Origin: Deltaproteobacteria bacterium RIFCSPHIGHO2_02_FULL_40_28
Lineage (GTDB): Bacteria; UBA10199; 2-12-FULL-40-28
DNA length: 64,000 nt
Reading direction: 5' to 3'
NCBI GenBank assembly: GCA_001798135.1
Contig: MGRJ01000022.1
Span: 1-64,000, forward strand
Part shown: positions 25,647 to 35,654 of the stretch, in pieces
How positions within the stretch are numbered: position 1 is the first letter of the stretch
Layout of the letters: every line of letters begins with the position of its first letter
Made by a program: the position numbers and the translations under genes
Notes under the pieces: model-generated
Databases searched by the model: none
The model's input: only the letters and a program-made list of their open reading frames with translations
Told to the model about the DNA's origin: nothing

Positions 25647-28640
25647 ATGAGTAAGAAAAAAGAAAAATTCTGGGGCAGTTTGGAACAAGCAGAAGATGTG
25701 GGGCGTGAGTTTATCTCTCCTCCAGAAAAACAAGTTGTCAGTGAAATTGATCGTCGTGATTTTTTAAAGTACATGGGCGCGGGTATGTTACTGGCTACAA
25801 TGGCTTGTACCCGCCGTCCTATTGAAAAAATTATTCCTTATGTCAATCGTCCTTTGGAGGTGACTCCTGGTGTTGCTAATTGGTATGCCTCTACTTGCAC
25901 AGGGTGCGCAGCTTCTTGTGGGGTTTTAGTTAAAACCCGCGAAGGCAGGCCTATTAAACTTGAAGGCAATACTGATCATCCCGTTAATCAAGGTGCTTTG
26001 TGTATTCGTGGGCAAGCTTCCTTAATTGATCTTTATAACCCCGACCGACTTGATGGCCCCATTGAAATGAAACGTGATGTCACGCAAAAAGGTCAAATTT
26101 CATGGGCGGTTCTTGATCGCAAAATTCAGGTGAAGCTTGATGAAGTAAAAGCTCGTGGCCAATCTGTTTATGTTTTTACAGGGCTTGCCAATAGTCCTGC
26201 TACTTCAAAATTAATTGAAGAATTTTTAACTGTTTATCCTGGTCGTCACGTAACCTACGATGCATCCTTCCCTGCAGAAATTTTAGATGCTTTTGAACAA
26301 TCTTATGGTTCTCGTTCTCTCCCTCGGTATCGTTTTGATCAAGCACGTACCATTCTTTCTTTTGGAGCTGATTTTTTGGGAACTTGGGTTTCACCTGTTG
26401 AATTTGCCAAAGGTTTTTCTAAGGGCAGAAGAGTTGAAAGTGGATCTATGTCTCGCTTTGTGGCCATTGAACCTGCCTTAACTCTTACAGGCACTAACGC
26501 CGATTTGTATTTTCCTGTAAAGCCTGGGGATGAGCTTTTAGTTGCTTATGCTTTAGCTCATGAAATCCTAGTAAAAAACGCCTTAGGCAATGGAATTTAT
26601 CATACCCTTCTTACTCCTTATTCAATTGAAAATGTAGCAGCCCAGGTGGGAATTAAAGCAGCCATTTTGAAAAAAATTGCTCAAAATTTACTGGATCATC
26701 GTGGCAGTGGACTTATTGTAGGTGGTAATCCAGGTGCTAAAAACGCTGCAGCCCTTCAAGTGGTGGTTAATCTTCTTAATTCAGCTCTAGAAAATGATGG
26801 TGCTACTCTTGATTGGTCTTTATCTCCCAGTTTAGTTTCTACATCTCTTTCTGAATTAGTTGATTTGGTTTCTGAAATGAAAAAAGGCAATGTGGGTGCC
26901 TTATTTATGTTGGATAGCAATGCTGTTTTTTCTCTTCCACGTGAATTAGGTTTTACCGAAGCCTTGAAAAAAGTTTCTTTGTTTGTCGATTTTTCAAATC
27001 AACTCAATGAAACTGCTGTTCTCGCTGATTTTGTAGCTCCTCAAACTCACTTTTTAGAATCCTGGGGAGATAGAGCAGCCTATAAGGGAGTATTGAGTCT
27101 GGTGCAGCCAACCATTGCTCCTTTAATGAACTCACGTTCTTTTGAAGATTCGTTGCTTGTGTGGAAAGGTGCTACAACGAGTTTTTATGATTATTTAAGA
27201 AATTTTTGGCAAAATGAAATTTATCCAAAAGCTGCGACGGGTGTGGGGTTTGAAGCTTTTTGGCAAGAAGCTCTCCAAAAAGGAGTTGTTGATTATCGAG
27301 CCGGCGATGATTCGAAGGCCAAACTTGCTAGTAGCAGAAGTGTGGGAGGGCAAGCTTTAGGTACTTTGCCTGCAACTATAAAGTCGCAAGAAGGTTTTCA
27401 GTTATCGCTTATGCCATCGCTTCAAGTGCTTGATGGACGTTTTGCAAATAATGGATGGCTTTACGAGCTACCCCATGCCTTGTCTAAGGTTACTTGGGAT
27501 AATACTCTTTCAATTTCTCCTGAGGCAGCCAAAGATTTAGGTGTTGTGCAAGGGGAAGTGGTGCGTATTGAAGGAGATGGCTTTAGTTTGGAACTCCCTA
27601 TTTTTGTTCAACCCAAATTATATGGAAAAAGTTTGATGACTGAAGTTGGATATGGACGCACGGTTATTGGTCGATTTGGTGAAAAGGTTGGTGTGAATAC
27701 TTTTCCAGCACAAAAACTGGTCAATCAAAATATTGTGTGGCAGGGGATTACCATTCATTCTATTTCTAAAACAGGTATTCGTGAAAAATTAGCTATAACC
27801 CAGGGAAGTTTTAATACTCATGGCAGACCTGTTGTGCGTGATGCAAGTTACTCTGAATTTTTAAAAGATCCCAAAGCAGGAAACGAAGATTCTACCCATT
27901 TGATGACTCTTTGGACCAAGCACGAATATAAGGGGCATCGATGGGGTATGGCCATTGATACTAGTCTTTGCATTGGTTGTGGAGTTTGTCAGATTGGATG
28001 CCAAGCTGAAAATAATGTGCTTGTTGTTGGTAAAGATCAAGTGAGTATTGGTCGTGAAATGAGTTGGATTCGTATCGATCGTTACTTCAAAGGAGATACA
28101 GCTAATCCCGAAGTTGTTTATCAACCCATGCTTTGTCAACATTGTGAAAATGCACCCTGCGAAACAGTTTGCCCTGTGTTGGCCACCGTTCATAGCGATG
28201 AAGGTCTTAACCAAATGATTTATAACCGTTGTGTAGGAACGCGGTATTGTTCTAATAACTGCCCTTACAAGGTGCGTCGCTTTAATTATTTTGATTATGC
28301 AGAACAAATTCACAAACCAACACACCTGGCTCTTAATCCTGATGTAACCGTGCGAAGCCAGGGAGTGATGGAGAAGTGTTCTTTTTGCACTCAACGTATT
28401 CGTGAAGTAAAAGATACGGCCAGAACAGAAAAAAGAGTTGTGAAAGATGGGGAAATTAAAACAGCTTGTCAGCAAAGTTGCCCAACCGATGCCATTGTTT
28501 TTGGTGATATCAATGATGCAAATTCGATGGTGTTACGTTGGCAGCAAGGCCCACGGGCCTATCGGGTTTTAGAAGAGGTTAATGCCTTGCCCCAGATAGC
28601 GTACATGACCAAGATTAGAAATCATGAGGAGACAACATAA
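25647..28640 (+). CDS. actB: Alternative Complex III molybdopterin-like/Fe-S subunit
   Basis: A 997-residue fusion of a molybdopterin-oxidoreductase-like domain and a ferredoxin-like domain. The N-terminus has a twin-arginine motif, RRDFLKYMGAG (residues ~32-42), followed by a lipobox-like TMAC. The first domain keeps four cysteines (CTGCAASC near 79 and ALCIRG), although in characterised ActB proteins this domain carries no cofactor. The C-terminal part has four cluster motifs: CIGCGVCQIGC, CQHCENAPCETVC, CVGTRYCSNNC and CSFC...CQQSCP. It accepts electrons from quinol on the periplasmic side. The next gene follows after three bases. Confidence 0.95.
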   Translation: MSKKKEKFWGSLEQAEDVGREFISPPEKQVVSEIDRRDFLKYMGAGMLLATMACTRRPIEKIIPYVNRPLEVTPGVANWYASTCTGCAASCGVLVKTREGRPIKLEGNTDHPVNQGALCIRGQASLIDLYNPDRLDGPIEMKRDVTQKGQISWAVLDRKIQVKLDEVKARGQSVYVFTGLANSPATSKLIEEFLTVYPGRHVTYDASFPAEILDAFEQSYGSRSLPRYRFDQARTILSFGADFLGTWVSPVEFAKGFSKGRRVESGSMSRFVAIEPALTLTGTNADLYFPVKPGDELLVAYALAHEILVKNALGNGIYHTLLTPYSIENVAAQVGIKAAILKKIAQNLLDHRGSGLIVGGNPGAKNAAALQVVVNLLNSALENDGATLDWSLSPSLVSTSLSELVDLVSEMKKGNVGALFMLDSNAVFSLPRELGFTEALKKVSLFVDFSNQLNETAVLADFVAPQTHFLESWGDRAAYKGVLSLVQPTIAPLMNSRSFEDSLLVWKGATTSFYDYLRNFWQNEIYPKAATGVGFEAFWQEALQKGVVDYRAGDDSKAKLASSRSVGGQALGTLPATIKSQEGFQLSLMPSLQVLDGRFANNGWLYELPHALSKVTWDNTLSISPEAAKDLGVVQGEVVRIEGDGFSLELPIFVQPKLYGKSLMTEVGYGRTVIGRFGEKVGVNTFPAQKLVNQNIVWQGITIHSISKTGIREKLAITQGSFNTHGRPVVRDASYSEFLKDPKAGNEDSTHLMTLWTKHEYKGHRWGMAIDTSLCIGCGVCQIGCQAENNVLVVGKDQVSIGREMSWIRIDRYFKGDTANPEVVYQPMLCQHCENAPCETVCPVLATVHSDEGLNQMIYNRCVGTRYCSNNCPYKVRRFNYFDYAEQIHKPTHLALNPDVTVRSQGVMEKCSFCTQRIREVKDTARTEKRVVKDGEIKTACQQSCPTDAIVFGDINDANSMVLRWQQGPRAYRVLEEVNALPQIAYMTKIRNHEETT

Positions 28641-28643
28641 GGC

Positions 28644-30011
28644 ATGGAATCAAATGCTAACTTATTAAATCGAGAATCCCTGATTACGCCGCAAAGAAGT
28701 TATGCTGATGTTAGTCGTGATGTGTGTAGGCCGCTCGAAAGTTTCCCAACAGGGCGTTGGTATGTTTGTTTGATGATTTCCCTGGGTGCGCTTTTAATTG
28801 GTGTGGTTGCTGGCTTTCCTCTTTTACGAGATGGTCTTGGAGTATTGGGTATTAACAATGTGGTGGCCTGGGGAACGTTTATTACCAACTTCGTGTTTTG
28901 GATTGGTATTGGTCATGCGGGCACTTTAATTTCGGCTATTTTGTTTTTATTTCGCCAAAGATGGCGAACGGCTGTTAATCGGTCTGCTGAAGCCATGACT
29001 ATTTTTGCCGTGATGACCGCGGGCATATTTCCTATTTTGCACACGGGTCGTCCTTGGTATGGTGCGTTCTGGCTTTTCCCTTATCCCAACCAAAGGCAAC
29101 TTTGGGTTAACTTTCGCTCTCCTCTCGAATGGGATGTATGGGCTGTTTCTACTTATTTTACCATTTCACTGTTATTTTGGTACTTGGGATTAATCCCAGA
29201 TATTGCCTCGGTGAGAGATCGAGCTAAAAATAAAATGCGCAAGTTGGTTTACACCATTCTTTCATTTGGATGGCGTGGAGGAGCCAGACATTGGAATCAT
29301 TATGAGATGCTTTATCTTTTGCTGGCAGCCTTAAGTACACCCCTGGTTCTTTCTGTGCATAGTATTGTGAGTTTTGATTTTGCGGTTTCTATTTTACCAG
29401 GTTGGCATACTACCATTTTTCCACCTTACTTTGTTGCAGGAGCCATTTTTTCTGGTTTTGCCATGGTTGTTACCTTGTTGGTGATTGCTAGAGAAGTTTT
29501 TAATCTTAAAGATTACATTACAACTTATCATTTAGAGAACATGAATAAAATTATGCTGCTTACCGGCATGATGGTTGGATATGCCTACATCATGGAATTT
29601 TTTATCGCCTGGTATAGTGGTAATCTTTATGAGCGTTTTGCTTTTATCAATCGTGCTACCGGGCCTTTTGCTTGGGCTTATTGGATTATGATGAGTTGCA
29701 ATGTGATTACTCCACAAATTTTTTGGTTTCGAAAATTACGCCGCTCTATTCCAATCATGTTTGTGGTTTCGCTGATCATCAATGTGGGAATGTGGTTTGA
29801 GCGTTTTGTTATTATTGTTACTTCACTCCATCGTGATTACTTGCCTTCAAGCTGGGAATATTATGTTCCTACGCGTTACGATTGGGCAATAACGCTGGGT
29901 AGTTTTGGTTTCTTTTTTACATTTTTCTTGTTGTTTTGTCGTGTACTGCCCACCGTTGCAATGTTTGAAGTAAAATCAATAATGAAACCAGGTAAGGAGT
30001 CTTACAATTAG
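28644..30011 (+). CDS. actC: Alternative Complex III NrfD-like membrane subunit
   Basis: A 455-residue integral membrane protein with about ten TM segments, of the NrfD/PsrC family. Characteristic stretches are [20 protein letters not shown] near residue 91 (quinone-site side), [17 protein letters not shown] near 135 and [14 protein letters not shown] near 408. ActC and the paralogous ActF form the membrane core; quinol oxidation is assigned to ActC in studied complexes. Gene order actA-B-C-D-E-F is the canonical one. Confidence 0.95.
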   Translation: MESNANLLNRESLITPQRSYADVSRDVCRPLESFPTGRWYVCLMISLGALLIGVVAGFPLLRDGLGVLGINNVVAWGTFITNFVFWIGIGHAGTLISAILFLFRQRWRTAVNRSAEAMTIFAVMTAGIFPILHTGRPWYGAFWLFPYPNQRQLWVNFRSPLEWDVWAVSTYFTISLLFWYLGLIPDIASVRDRAKNKMRKLVYTILSFGWRGGARHWNHYEMLYLLLAALSTPLVLSVHSIVSFDFAVSILPGWHTTIFPPYFVAGAIFSGFAMVVTLLVIAREVFNLKDYITTYHLENMNKIMLLTGMMVGYAYIMEFFIAWYSGNLYERFAFINRATGPFAWAYWIMMSCNVITPQIFWFRKLRRSIPIMFVVSLIINVGMWFERFVIIVTSLHRDYLPSSWEYYVPTRYDWAITLGSFGFFFTFFLLFCRVLPTVAMFEVKSIMKPGKESYN

Positions 30012-30014
30012 TTT

Positions 30015-30548
30015 ATGTCAAAAGTAAAAGTGAAATCAAAAGAAAAAGGCTTGCTTGGAATTTTTTCTGATCCAGAAAAAATTTTAGAAGCTGCTAAAAA
30101 AGTTAGAGCTTTAAAAATCGAAAAAGTTGAGGCTTATACTCCTTTTCCAATTCATGGAATGGAAAAGGCCCTTGGTTTAAAACGTTCTCTTATTCCTTGG
30201 GCCACGCTGGTTTATGGTCTTGCTGGTATTGCCCTTACTTTTCTTTTTCAAAGTTGGACTTCAGCTGTAGATTGGCCATTAAATGTAGGTGGTAAGCCGC
30301 TTATTTCTTGGCCTGCCCTTATTCCTGTTACTTTTGAAGGTATGGTTTTGTTTGCCGGCGTTTTGAGTTTTCTTACTTTTTTTGTGATTAATAAACTTCC
30401 GGATTATTCTAAACCCGTTTTGGATGAGCGTTTAACCAACGATAAGTTTGGTCTTTTTATTGATGAAACAGATGCTGCCTTTGAAGCTGAAAAATTGGAA
30501 GCTTTACTTAAAGAATGTCAGGCGGAGGAAGTAAAAAGAATTTCATGA
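30015..30548 (+). CDS. actD: Alternative Complex III subunit ActD (DUF3341)
   Basis: A 177-residue protein with a soluble N-terminal domain (FSDPEKILEAAKKVR, EAYTPFPIHGMEKALGLKRS) and two TM segments (about residues 58-78 and 108-130), the DUF3341/ActD pattern. It is a structural membrane subunit of ACIII. The ATG overlaps nothing upstream (three-base gap), and its stop overlaps the actE start as ATGA. Confidence 0.92.
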   Translation: MSKVKVKSKEKGLLGIFSDPEKILEAAKKVRALKIEKVEAYTPFPIHGMEKALGLKRSLIPWATLVYGLAGIALTFLFQSWTSAVDWPLNVGGKPLISWPALIPVTFEGMVLFAGVLSFLTFFVINKLPDYSKPVLDERLTNDKFGLFIDETDAAFEAEKLEALLKECQAEEVKRIS

Positions 30549-31102
30549 AAATTTTTTTATTCAATTTATTTTTTGTTGGAATCATGGTGGCTTGTTCATC
30601 AGAAAAACCCACTTATGAATACATGCCCGATATGATGGATTCACCTGCAGTAAAGGCGCAAAAGGAAACCATGCGTTCTCCAGTGGCAGGTACGTTGCCA
30701 CGGAATTATGTACCGTATCCGTATGGAGTAGAAGAGGGTGATCTTGCGGGGCAGCAATTAAAAAATCCACTTTCCATTTCGCGCGAGACTTTAACTTATG
30801 GCAAAGACAGATTTAATACTTATTGCATGGTTTGCCATGGTGCTGATGGAAAAGGGCAAGGAAGTATTGTTCCTAAATTTCCCATGCCCCCTTCTCTTCA
30901 TTCAGAAAAAGTGCGTCAGTGGACAGATGGGCGTATTTTTCATGTTATTACCCAAGGGCAAAATTTAATGTCATCCTATGCTACACAAATAAAGCCAGAA
31001 GAGAGATGGGCTTTAATTCTCTATATGCGAGCTCTCCAAAGGGCGGTAGCACCCAAGGATAGTGATATTGAAGCCTATAAAAAGTACTTGCAGTCACAGT
31101 AA
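30545..31102 (+). CDS. actE: Alternative Complex III monohaem cytochrome c subunit, lipoprotein
   Basis: A 185-residue lipoprotein. I use the ATG at 30545, which overlaps the actD stop and is preceded by GGAGG; the frame itself is open from 30515. A signal peptide and lipobox (IMVACSS) are followed by a cytochrome c domain with one CMVCH motif near residue 93 and an axial methionine candidate in NLMSSYAT near 141. ActE delivers electrons from the complex to the oxidase. actF follows with a good AAAGGAG site. Confidence 0.93.
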   Translation: MKIFLFNLFFVGIMVACSSEKPTYEYMPDMMDSPAVKAQKETMRSPVAGTLPRNYVPYPYGVEEGDLAGQQLKNPLSISRETLTYGKDRFNTYCMVCHGADGKGQGSIVPKFPMPPSLHSEKVRQWTDGRIFHVITQGQNLMSSYATQIKPEERWALILYMRALQRAVAPKDSDIEAYKKYLQSQ

Positions 31103-31112
31103 AGGAGAACCA

Positions 31113-32288
31113 ATGACTTTGCAGACTAAAAAATTTGATTGGTCAACCAAGGAAAAGGGGATTTTCTTAGTCCTTACAGGCATTGGCATTATCACCTTTG
31201 TGGTCAGTTTATTTTATACACACGAACGGGCTTGGGCAGCTTACCTTGTTGGTTATTATTTTTGGTTGTGTGTGGCACTTGGGGGAATTTTCTTTTCAGT
31301 CTTGCAATTCATTGCTGGGGCTTCTTGGAGTGTTACAGTACGTAGGGTAGCAGAAAGTTTTTTAGGATATATTCCCGTGGCGGTTGTTTTATTTGGTGTG
31401 CTTCTTTTTGGAGTGCATACTCTTTTCGAATGGACCCATCATCATGTGGTGGCAGCAGATCCCTTACTCACTGCTAAAACTCCTTATTTAAATGTGCCTT
31501 TTTTTATTATTCGTTCTTTGGCTTTGTTTGTTTTGGTTTTTTTTCTAGGTGGGCGCGTTATTAAAAATTCTATTGCTCAAGATGAAAACGGGGATGTTGC
31601 TTATACTTTTAAAAATCGAAAATTAGCACCGGTTTTTATTTTAGCTTTTGCATGGATGTTTTCTTTTGTCAGTATTGATCTGATGCAATCACTTTCTCCC
31701 CATTGGTTCAGCACTATTTTTGGAGTGTATTGTTTTTCAGGACTTTTAACTTCCAGTCTTGCTATGATTACTTTGCTTGTTATTTGGCTTCGCAAAAAAG
31801 GAGTGCTTGATACTTATGTTTCATCCGATCATTTGCATGATTTAGGAAAACTCATGTTTGCCTTCATGGTATTTTGGGCCTACATTGCCATCTCGCAGTT
31901 TTTACTTATTTGGTATGGCAATCTTCCTGAAGAAACTTTTTATTATCTTGATCGTTTTAAGGGAGGGTGGAGTGGTGTTAGTCTTGCCCTCATTCTTTTT
32001 AAATTTGTTATTCCATTTTTTCTTTTAGTGGCCAGACCTTTTAAGAGAAGCGAGGGTTGGCTTGTGTTTATGGTTCTTTGGTTTATGGCCGCTCAGTGGC
32101 TTGATATTTATTGGCTGGTTTATCCCACTTTTTTTAAGGAAGGCCCGGTTTTTGGTCTTCCAGAAATCGGTATTTTTCTTGGTTTTGCAGGGCTTTTCTT
32201 TTTGAGTGCGGGTTATTTTTTGTCTCGGATTAATCCTGTGGCGATAAAAGATCCCTTGCTTCATGAAGCCCTTCATCATCATCAGTAA
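31113..32288 (+). CDS. actF: Alternative Complex III NrfD-like subunit ActF
   Basis: A 391-residue membrane protein with about ten TM segments. The start is the ATG at 31113 after AAAGGAG; an upstream in-frame ATG at 31062 lies inside actE and is unlikely. Family marks are YYFWLCVALGGIFFSVLQF near residue 45, WTHHHVVAADPLL near 109 and WAYIAISQFLLIWYGNLPEET near 253. It is paralogous to ActC and completes the six-subunit complex. The C-terminus ends in a His run (HEALHHHQ) that overlaps the longest version of the SCO frame. Confidence 0.94.
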   Translation: MTLQTKKFDWSTKEKGIFLVLTGIGIITFVVSLFYTHERAWAAYLVGYYFWLCVALGGIFFSVLQFIAGASWSVTVRRVAESFLGYIPVAVVLFGVLLFGVHTLFEWTHHHVVAADPLLTAKTPYLNVPFFIIRSLALFVLVFFLGGRVIKNSIAQDENGDVAYTFKNRKLAPVFILAFAWMFSFVSIDLMQSLSPHWFSTIFGVYCFSGLLTSSLAMITLLVIWLRKKGVLDTYVSSDHLHDLGKLMFAFMVFWAYIAISQFLLIWYGNLPEETFYYLDRFKGGWSGVSLALILFKFVIPFFLLVARPFKRSEGWLVFMVLWFMAAQWLDIYWLVYPTFFKEGPVFGLPEIGIFLGFAGLFFLSAGYFLSRINPVAIKDPLLHEALHHHQ

Positions 32289-32295
32289 GGTGATT

Positions 32296-33096
32296 GTGAA
32301 GTTTTTGTTTTTGTTTTTGTTCTTTGGCAATTTGGTCGCAAACCTTGATAAGGCAGTTTTTGCAACAGAAGTTATTCCTCCTGAGCTCCAAGGGATTGGG
32401 ATTACCGAAAAGTTAGGAGAAGATTTGCCTTTAGAACTTTTTTTTGTTGATGAAAACGGGGCATCTTTACAGCTCAAAGAGCTTTTAGCTTCTGGCAAAC
32501 CTACTCTTTTAACTTTGGTGTATTATGGTTGCCCTAATCTTTGTGGTTTTCTTTTAAATGGTCTGATGGACACTTTAAAGCAAATGTCCTGGACGGCAGG
32601 GGATCAATTTCAAATTTTAACAGTGAGTATTGATGCCAGAGAAACACCGGATTTAGCTTTAGATAAAAAAGAAAATTATCTTAAAGAATATGGCCGACTC
32701 ATTCATAAAAAAGGATGGAAATTTTTAACCGGCAAAAAAGAAGATATTCAAAAACTAGCAAACTCGGTTGGTTTTGGTTTTCGTTACGATGAAAAACAAG
32801 ATGAATTTGCTCATGCGGCAGTTGTGACGGTGATTAGCCCCAGTGGAAAAATATCCCGTTATTTGTATGGGATTCAGTTTAATCCCAAAGATTTAAAATT
32901 AGCCCTTTTAGAGGCAGCTCAAGGCAAGATAGGAAATGTGGTCGATCAATTTTTACTTTTTTGTTATCACTACGATCCTATCGGTAAAACATATGCCTTG
33001 TTTGCGACCCGATTGATGAAGGTTGCTGCTGGAGTTACTGTACTTGGAATTTTTTTATTTGTTATGATGCAGAAAAAAATTAAGCGAAAGGAGTAG
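32296..33096 (+). CDS. SCO1/SenC/PrrC copper-chaperone-like protein
   Basis: A thioredoxin-fold protein that helps assemble the CuA site of oxidase subunit II. The copper-binding motif is CPNLC, and the distal His is in EFAHAAVVTV about 110 residues later. An N-terminal signal anchor and a C-terminal TM (VTVLGIFLFVMM) are present. The frame is open from an ATG at 32263 inside actF. I prefer the GTG at 32296, just after the actF stop with TAAGG upstream, giving about 266 residues; GTG 32290 is also possible. It sits between ACIII and coxB, where such chaperones are usual. Confidence 0.88.
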   Translation: MKFLFLFLFFGNLVANLDKAVFATEVIPPELQGIGITEKLGEDLPLELFFVDENGASLQLKELLASGKPTLLTLVYYGCPNLCGFLLNGLMDTLKQMSWTAGDQFQILTVSIDARETPDLALDKKENYLKEYGRLIHKKGWKFLTGKKEDIQKLANSVGFGFRYDEKQDEFAHAAVVTVISPSGKISRYLYGIQFNPKDLKLALLEAAQGKIGNVVDQFLLFCYHYDPIGKTYALFATRLMKVAAGVTVLGIFLFVMMQKKIKRKE

Positions 33097-33100
33097 GTAA

Positions 33101-34042
33101 GTGTTTACCTTTTTTGAACTTCCAAAAGCTTCTACCATTGCTGCTTCTATTGATCATCTGTATGATTTTGTGTATTGGGTTAGCTTTGTTAGCTTTGTTG
33201 GGATTGTAGTGGCCTGTCTTTATTTTATATTTAGGTATCATCGAAGCAGAAGTGATCCTAACAAAACTCCTTATATTGAAGGGCATCATCTTTCTGAAAT
33301 AATCATCAGCATTATTTTGTTTATTGTAGTGATGATTATTTTTGCATGGGGTTGGATTGACTATAAAAAGATTATTACGACTCCTCTTAAACCATTAGAA
33401 ATTAATATCACTGGCAAACAATGGCTGTGGGAAACAGAATATCAAAATGGTCGCAGGCTTACTAACGAACTTGTTGTGCCTCTAGGGCAGCCTGTTAAGC
33501 TGGTGATGACTTCTAGCGATGTATTGCATAGTTTTTTTATTCCCAACTTTCGTTTAAAACAGGATGTTATTCCTAATCAGTATACTTTTCTTTCTTTTAC
33601 AGCGATTAAAAGAGGTGATCATCCAGTTTTTTGTGCTGAATATTGTGGCACAGCTCATTCTAAAATGTTGGCCACCGTAAAAGTGATGGAGCCGGTGGAT
33701 TATCAAAAATGGCAACAAGAGTGGGAATTTAAACAAAGAGGCGGAACACCATTAGAAGAAGTAGGTGCTTCTCTTTTTGCCTCTAAGGGCTGTATTGCTT
33801 GCCATACAGCTACCGATCAAAAATTAGTTGGTCCTGGTATGCAAGGTATTTATGATCATGATGTGGAACTTGTAGATGGTTCCAAGATAAAAGTTGACGA
33901 AAATTATCTGCGTGAATCTTTGATGGAGCCTCAAGCAAAAATTGTAAAAGGTTTTGCTCCTGTTATGCCTACTTTTAAGGGTACATTAACAGATCAGGAA
34001 GTGGGAGATTTAATCTCCTATATCAAAAGTTTAGAAAAATAG
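33101..34042 (+). CDS. coxB: caa3-type cytochrome c oxidase subunit II with haem c domain
   Basis: A 313-residue subunit II. Two TM helices are followed by the cupredoxin domain with the CuA ligands in CAEYCGTAHSKM near residue 184 and the upstream His in DVLHSFFIP. A fused C-terminal cytochrome c domain has CIACH near residue 231, defining a caa3 oxidase. It starts at GTG 33101, eight bases after AAAGGAG. In ACIII-linked oxidases this domain receives electrons directly from the complex. Confidence 0.95.
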   Translation: MFTFFELPKASTIAASIDHLYDFVYWVSFVSFVGIVVACLYFIFRYHRSRSDPNKTPYIEGHHLSEIIISIILFIVVMIIFAWGWIDYKKIITTPLKPLEINITGKQWLWETEYQNGRRLTNELVVPLGQPVKLVMTSSDVLHSFFIPNFRLKQDVIPNQYTFLSFTAIKRGDHPVFCAEYCGTAHSKMLATVKVMEPVDYQKWQQEWEFKQRGGTPLEEVGASLFASKGCIACHTATDQKLVGPGMQGIYDHDVELVDGSKIKVDENYLRESLMEPQAKIVKGFAPVMPTFKGTLTDQEVGDLISYIKSLEK

Positions 34043-34056
34043 TTTAAGGGGTATTT

Positions 34057-35652
34057 ATGGCACACGCCGAACATGCACATGCAAATTATCTTGAGGCTAA
34101 AAAAGGCATTTGGTCCTGGCTTGTTACCCTAGATCATAAGCGTATTGGGGTTATGTATTTGTGGACCACTCTCTTTTTCTTTGTGGTGGGAGGCTTGTTT
34201 AGTTTGGGTGTACGTTTAGAACTTTTAAAACCAGGCCCTCTTTTTCAGCCTGATACTTACAATAAAATGTTCACCATGCATGGGGCCATCATGGTTTTTC
34301 TTTTTATCATTCCCATTATTCCAGCAGCTTTAGGGAACTTTTTTCTTCCCATCATGATTGGAGCTAAAGATGTGGCTTTTCCACGGCTTAATCTTTTAAG
34401 TTACTACATTTTTCTTGTGGGGTCATCTCTAGCTGTTGGGGCTCTTATTGCAGGCGGTGTTGATACGGGTTGGACCTTCTACACTCCCTACAGTATTCGG
34501 TCTGCGAGTCATGTTATTTTGATTACCTTAGGAGTTTTTATCAATGGTTTTTCAGGAATTTTAACGGGTTTAAATTTCATGGTAACTCTGCATAAGTTAA
34601 AAGCTCCTGGGATGACTTTTTTTAACATGCCCCTTTTTCTTTGGTCTATTTATGCCACAGCCATTATTCAAGTTTTAGCAACTCCTGTTGTTGGGATTAC
34701 AACTTTTCTTTTAATTTTAGAGCGCGTTTTAAAAATTGGAATTTTTGATCCAGCCTTAGGTGGCGATCCTATTTTATTTCAACATTTCTTTTGGTTTTAT
34801 TCTCATCCAGCAGTGTACATCATGATTTTGCCAGGCATGGGAATTATTAGCGAGGTTGTTACAGTTTTTTCACGTAAACATATTTTTGGTTACAAGGCTG
34901 TGGCTTACTCCAGTTTGGCCATTGCCTTTATTAGTTTTCTTGTTTGGGGACATCATATGTTTGTTTCTGGGCAATCCCCGCTTTCTAATTTTTTATTTTC
35001 CTGGCTTACCATGTTTGTAGCCGTACCAACGGCCATTAAAGTGTATAACTGGACGGCTACGCTTTATCGGGGATCGATTGTACTTGCAACGCCCATGCTT
35101 TATGCCCTTTCATTTTTATTTATGTTTACCATTGGTGGAGTTACGGGGCTTTTCCTGGCGGCTCTTTCGGTTGATGTGCATCTTCACGATACTTATTTTG
35201 TGGTGGCTCATTTTCATTATACGATGATGGGGGGAACTGTGATGGGCCTTTTGGCTGGTATTCATTACTGGTGGCCAAAAATGTTTGGAAGAATGTATCC
35301 TGAACTTTGGGGAAAAATTTCCTGTGCTTTTATTTTTGTTGGTTTCAATGTTACTTTTCTTTCGCAATTTATTTTAGGAAAGTTAGGGATGCCCAGGCGT
35401 TACCATGATTATTTTCCAGAATATGCAGGCTGGAATATGGTTTCAAGCATTGGTTCCTTGTTTATTGGGATTGGTTTTTTAATCATGTTTATTTATTTGT
35501 TCTGGTCTTTAAAAAGGGGAGCTAAGGCACCTGCTAATCCCTGGGATGGGAAAACCCTCGAATGGCAAATTTCTTCGCCACCAATCGAACATAATTTTAC
35601 AAAGGTACCGGCTATTCCTGCCAGTCCTTACGAATACGGAGTAAAGGGGTAA
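34057..35652 (+). CDS. coxA: Cytochrome c oxidase subunit I, A2-type
   Basis: A 531-residue haem-copper oxidase core with 12 or more TM helices. The CuB/haem region [14 protein letters not shown] near residue 375 is intact. The helix VI motif reads [14 protein letters not shown] near 250, not GHPEV; the glutamate of the D-channel is absent and Tyr-Ser precedes HP, which is the defining mark of A2-type oxidases such as Rhodothermus caa3. It reduces oxygen to water with proton pumping. coxC starts three bases after its stop. Confidence 0.97.
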   Translation: MAHAEHAHANYLEAKKGIWSWLVTLDHKRIGVMYLWTTLFFFVVGGLFSLGVRLELLKPGPLFQPDTYNKMFTMHGAIMVFLFIIPIIPAALGNFFLPIMIGAKDVAFPRLNLLSYYIFLVGSSLAVGALIAGGVDTGWTFYTPYSIRSASHVILITLGVFINGFSGILTGLNFMVTLHKLKAPGMTFFNMPLFLWSIYATAIIQVLATPVVGITTFLLILERVLKIGIFDPALGGDPILFQHFFWFYSHPAVYIMILPGMGIISEVVTVFSRKHIFGYKAVAYSSLAIAFISFLVWGHHMFVSGQSPLSNFLFSWLTMFVAVPTAIKVYNWTATLYRGSIVLATPMLYALSFLFMFTIGGVTGLFLAALSVDVHLHDTYFVVAHFHYTMMGGTVMGLLAGIHYWWPKMFGRMYPELWGKISCAFIFVGFNVTFLSQFILGKLGMPRRYHDYFPEYAGWNMVSSIGSLFIGIGFLIMFIYLFWSLKRGAKAPANPWDGKTLEWQISSPPIEHNFTKVPAIPASPYEYGVKG

Positions 35653-35654
35653 TT

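Noticed and set aside
25148-25774. 208-residue open frame antisense to actA/actB
   Set aside because: It lies entirely opposite genes with five haem motifs and a Tat signal; its own translation is low-complexity and shows no domain. Judged a shadow.
27861-28475. 204-residue open frame antisense to actB
   Set aside because: Opposite the four Fe-S cluster motifs; no recognisable domain or ribosome site.
33095-33108. GGTAAGTGTTTACC at the coxB start as a LexA site
   Set aside because: It shares GGTAA and TTTACC with the lexA palindrome but is 14 bases long, not 18, and its centre spacing is wrong; probably chance.
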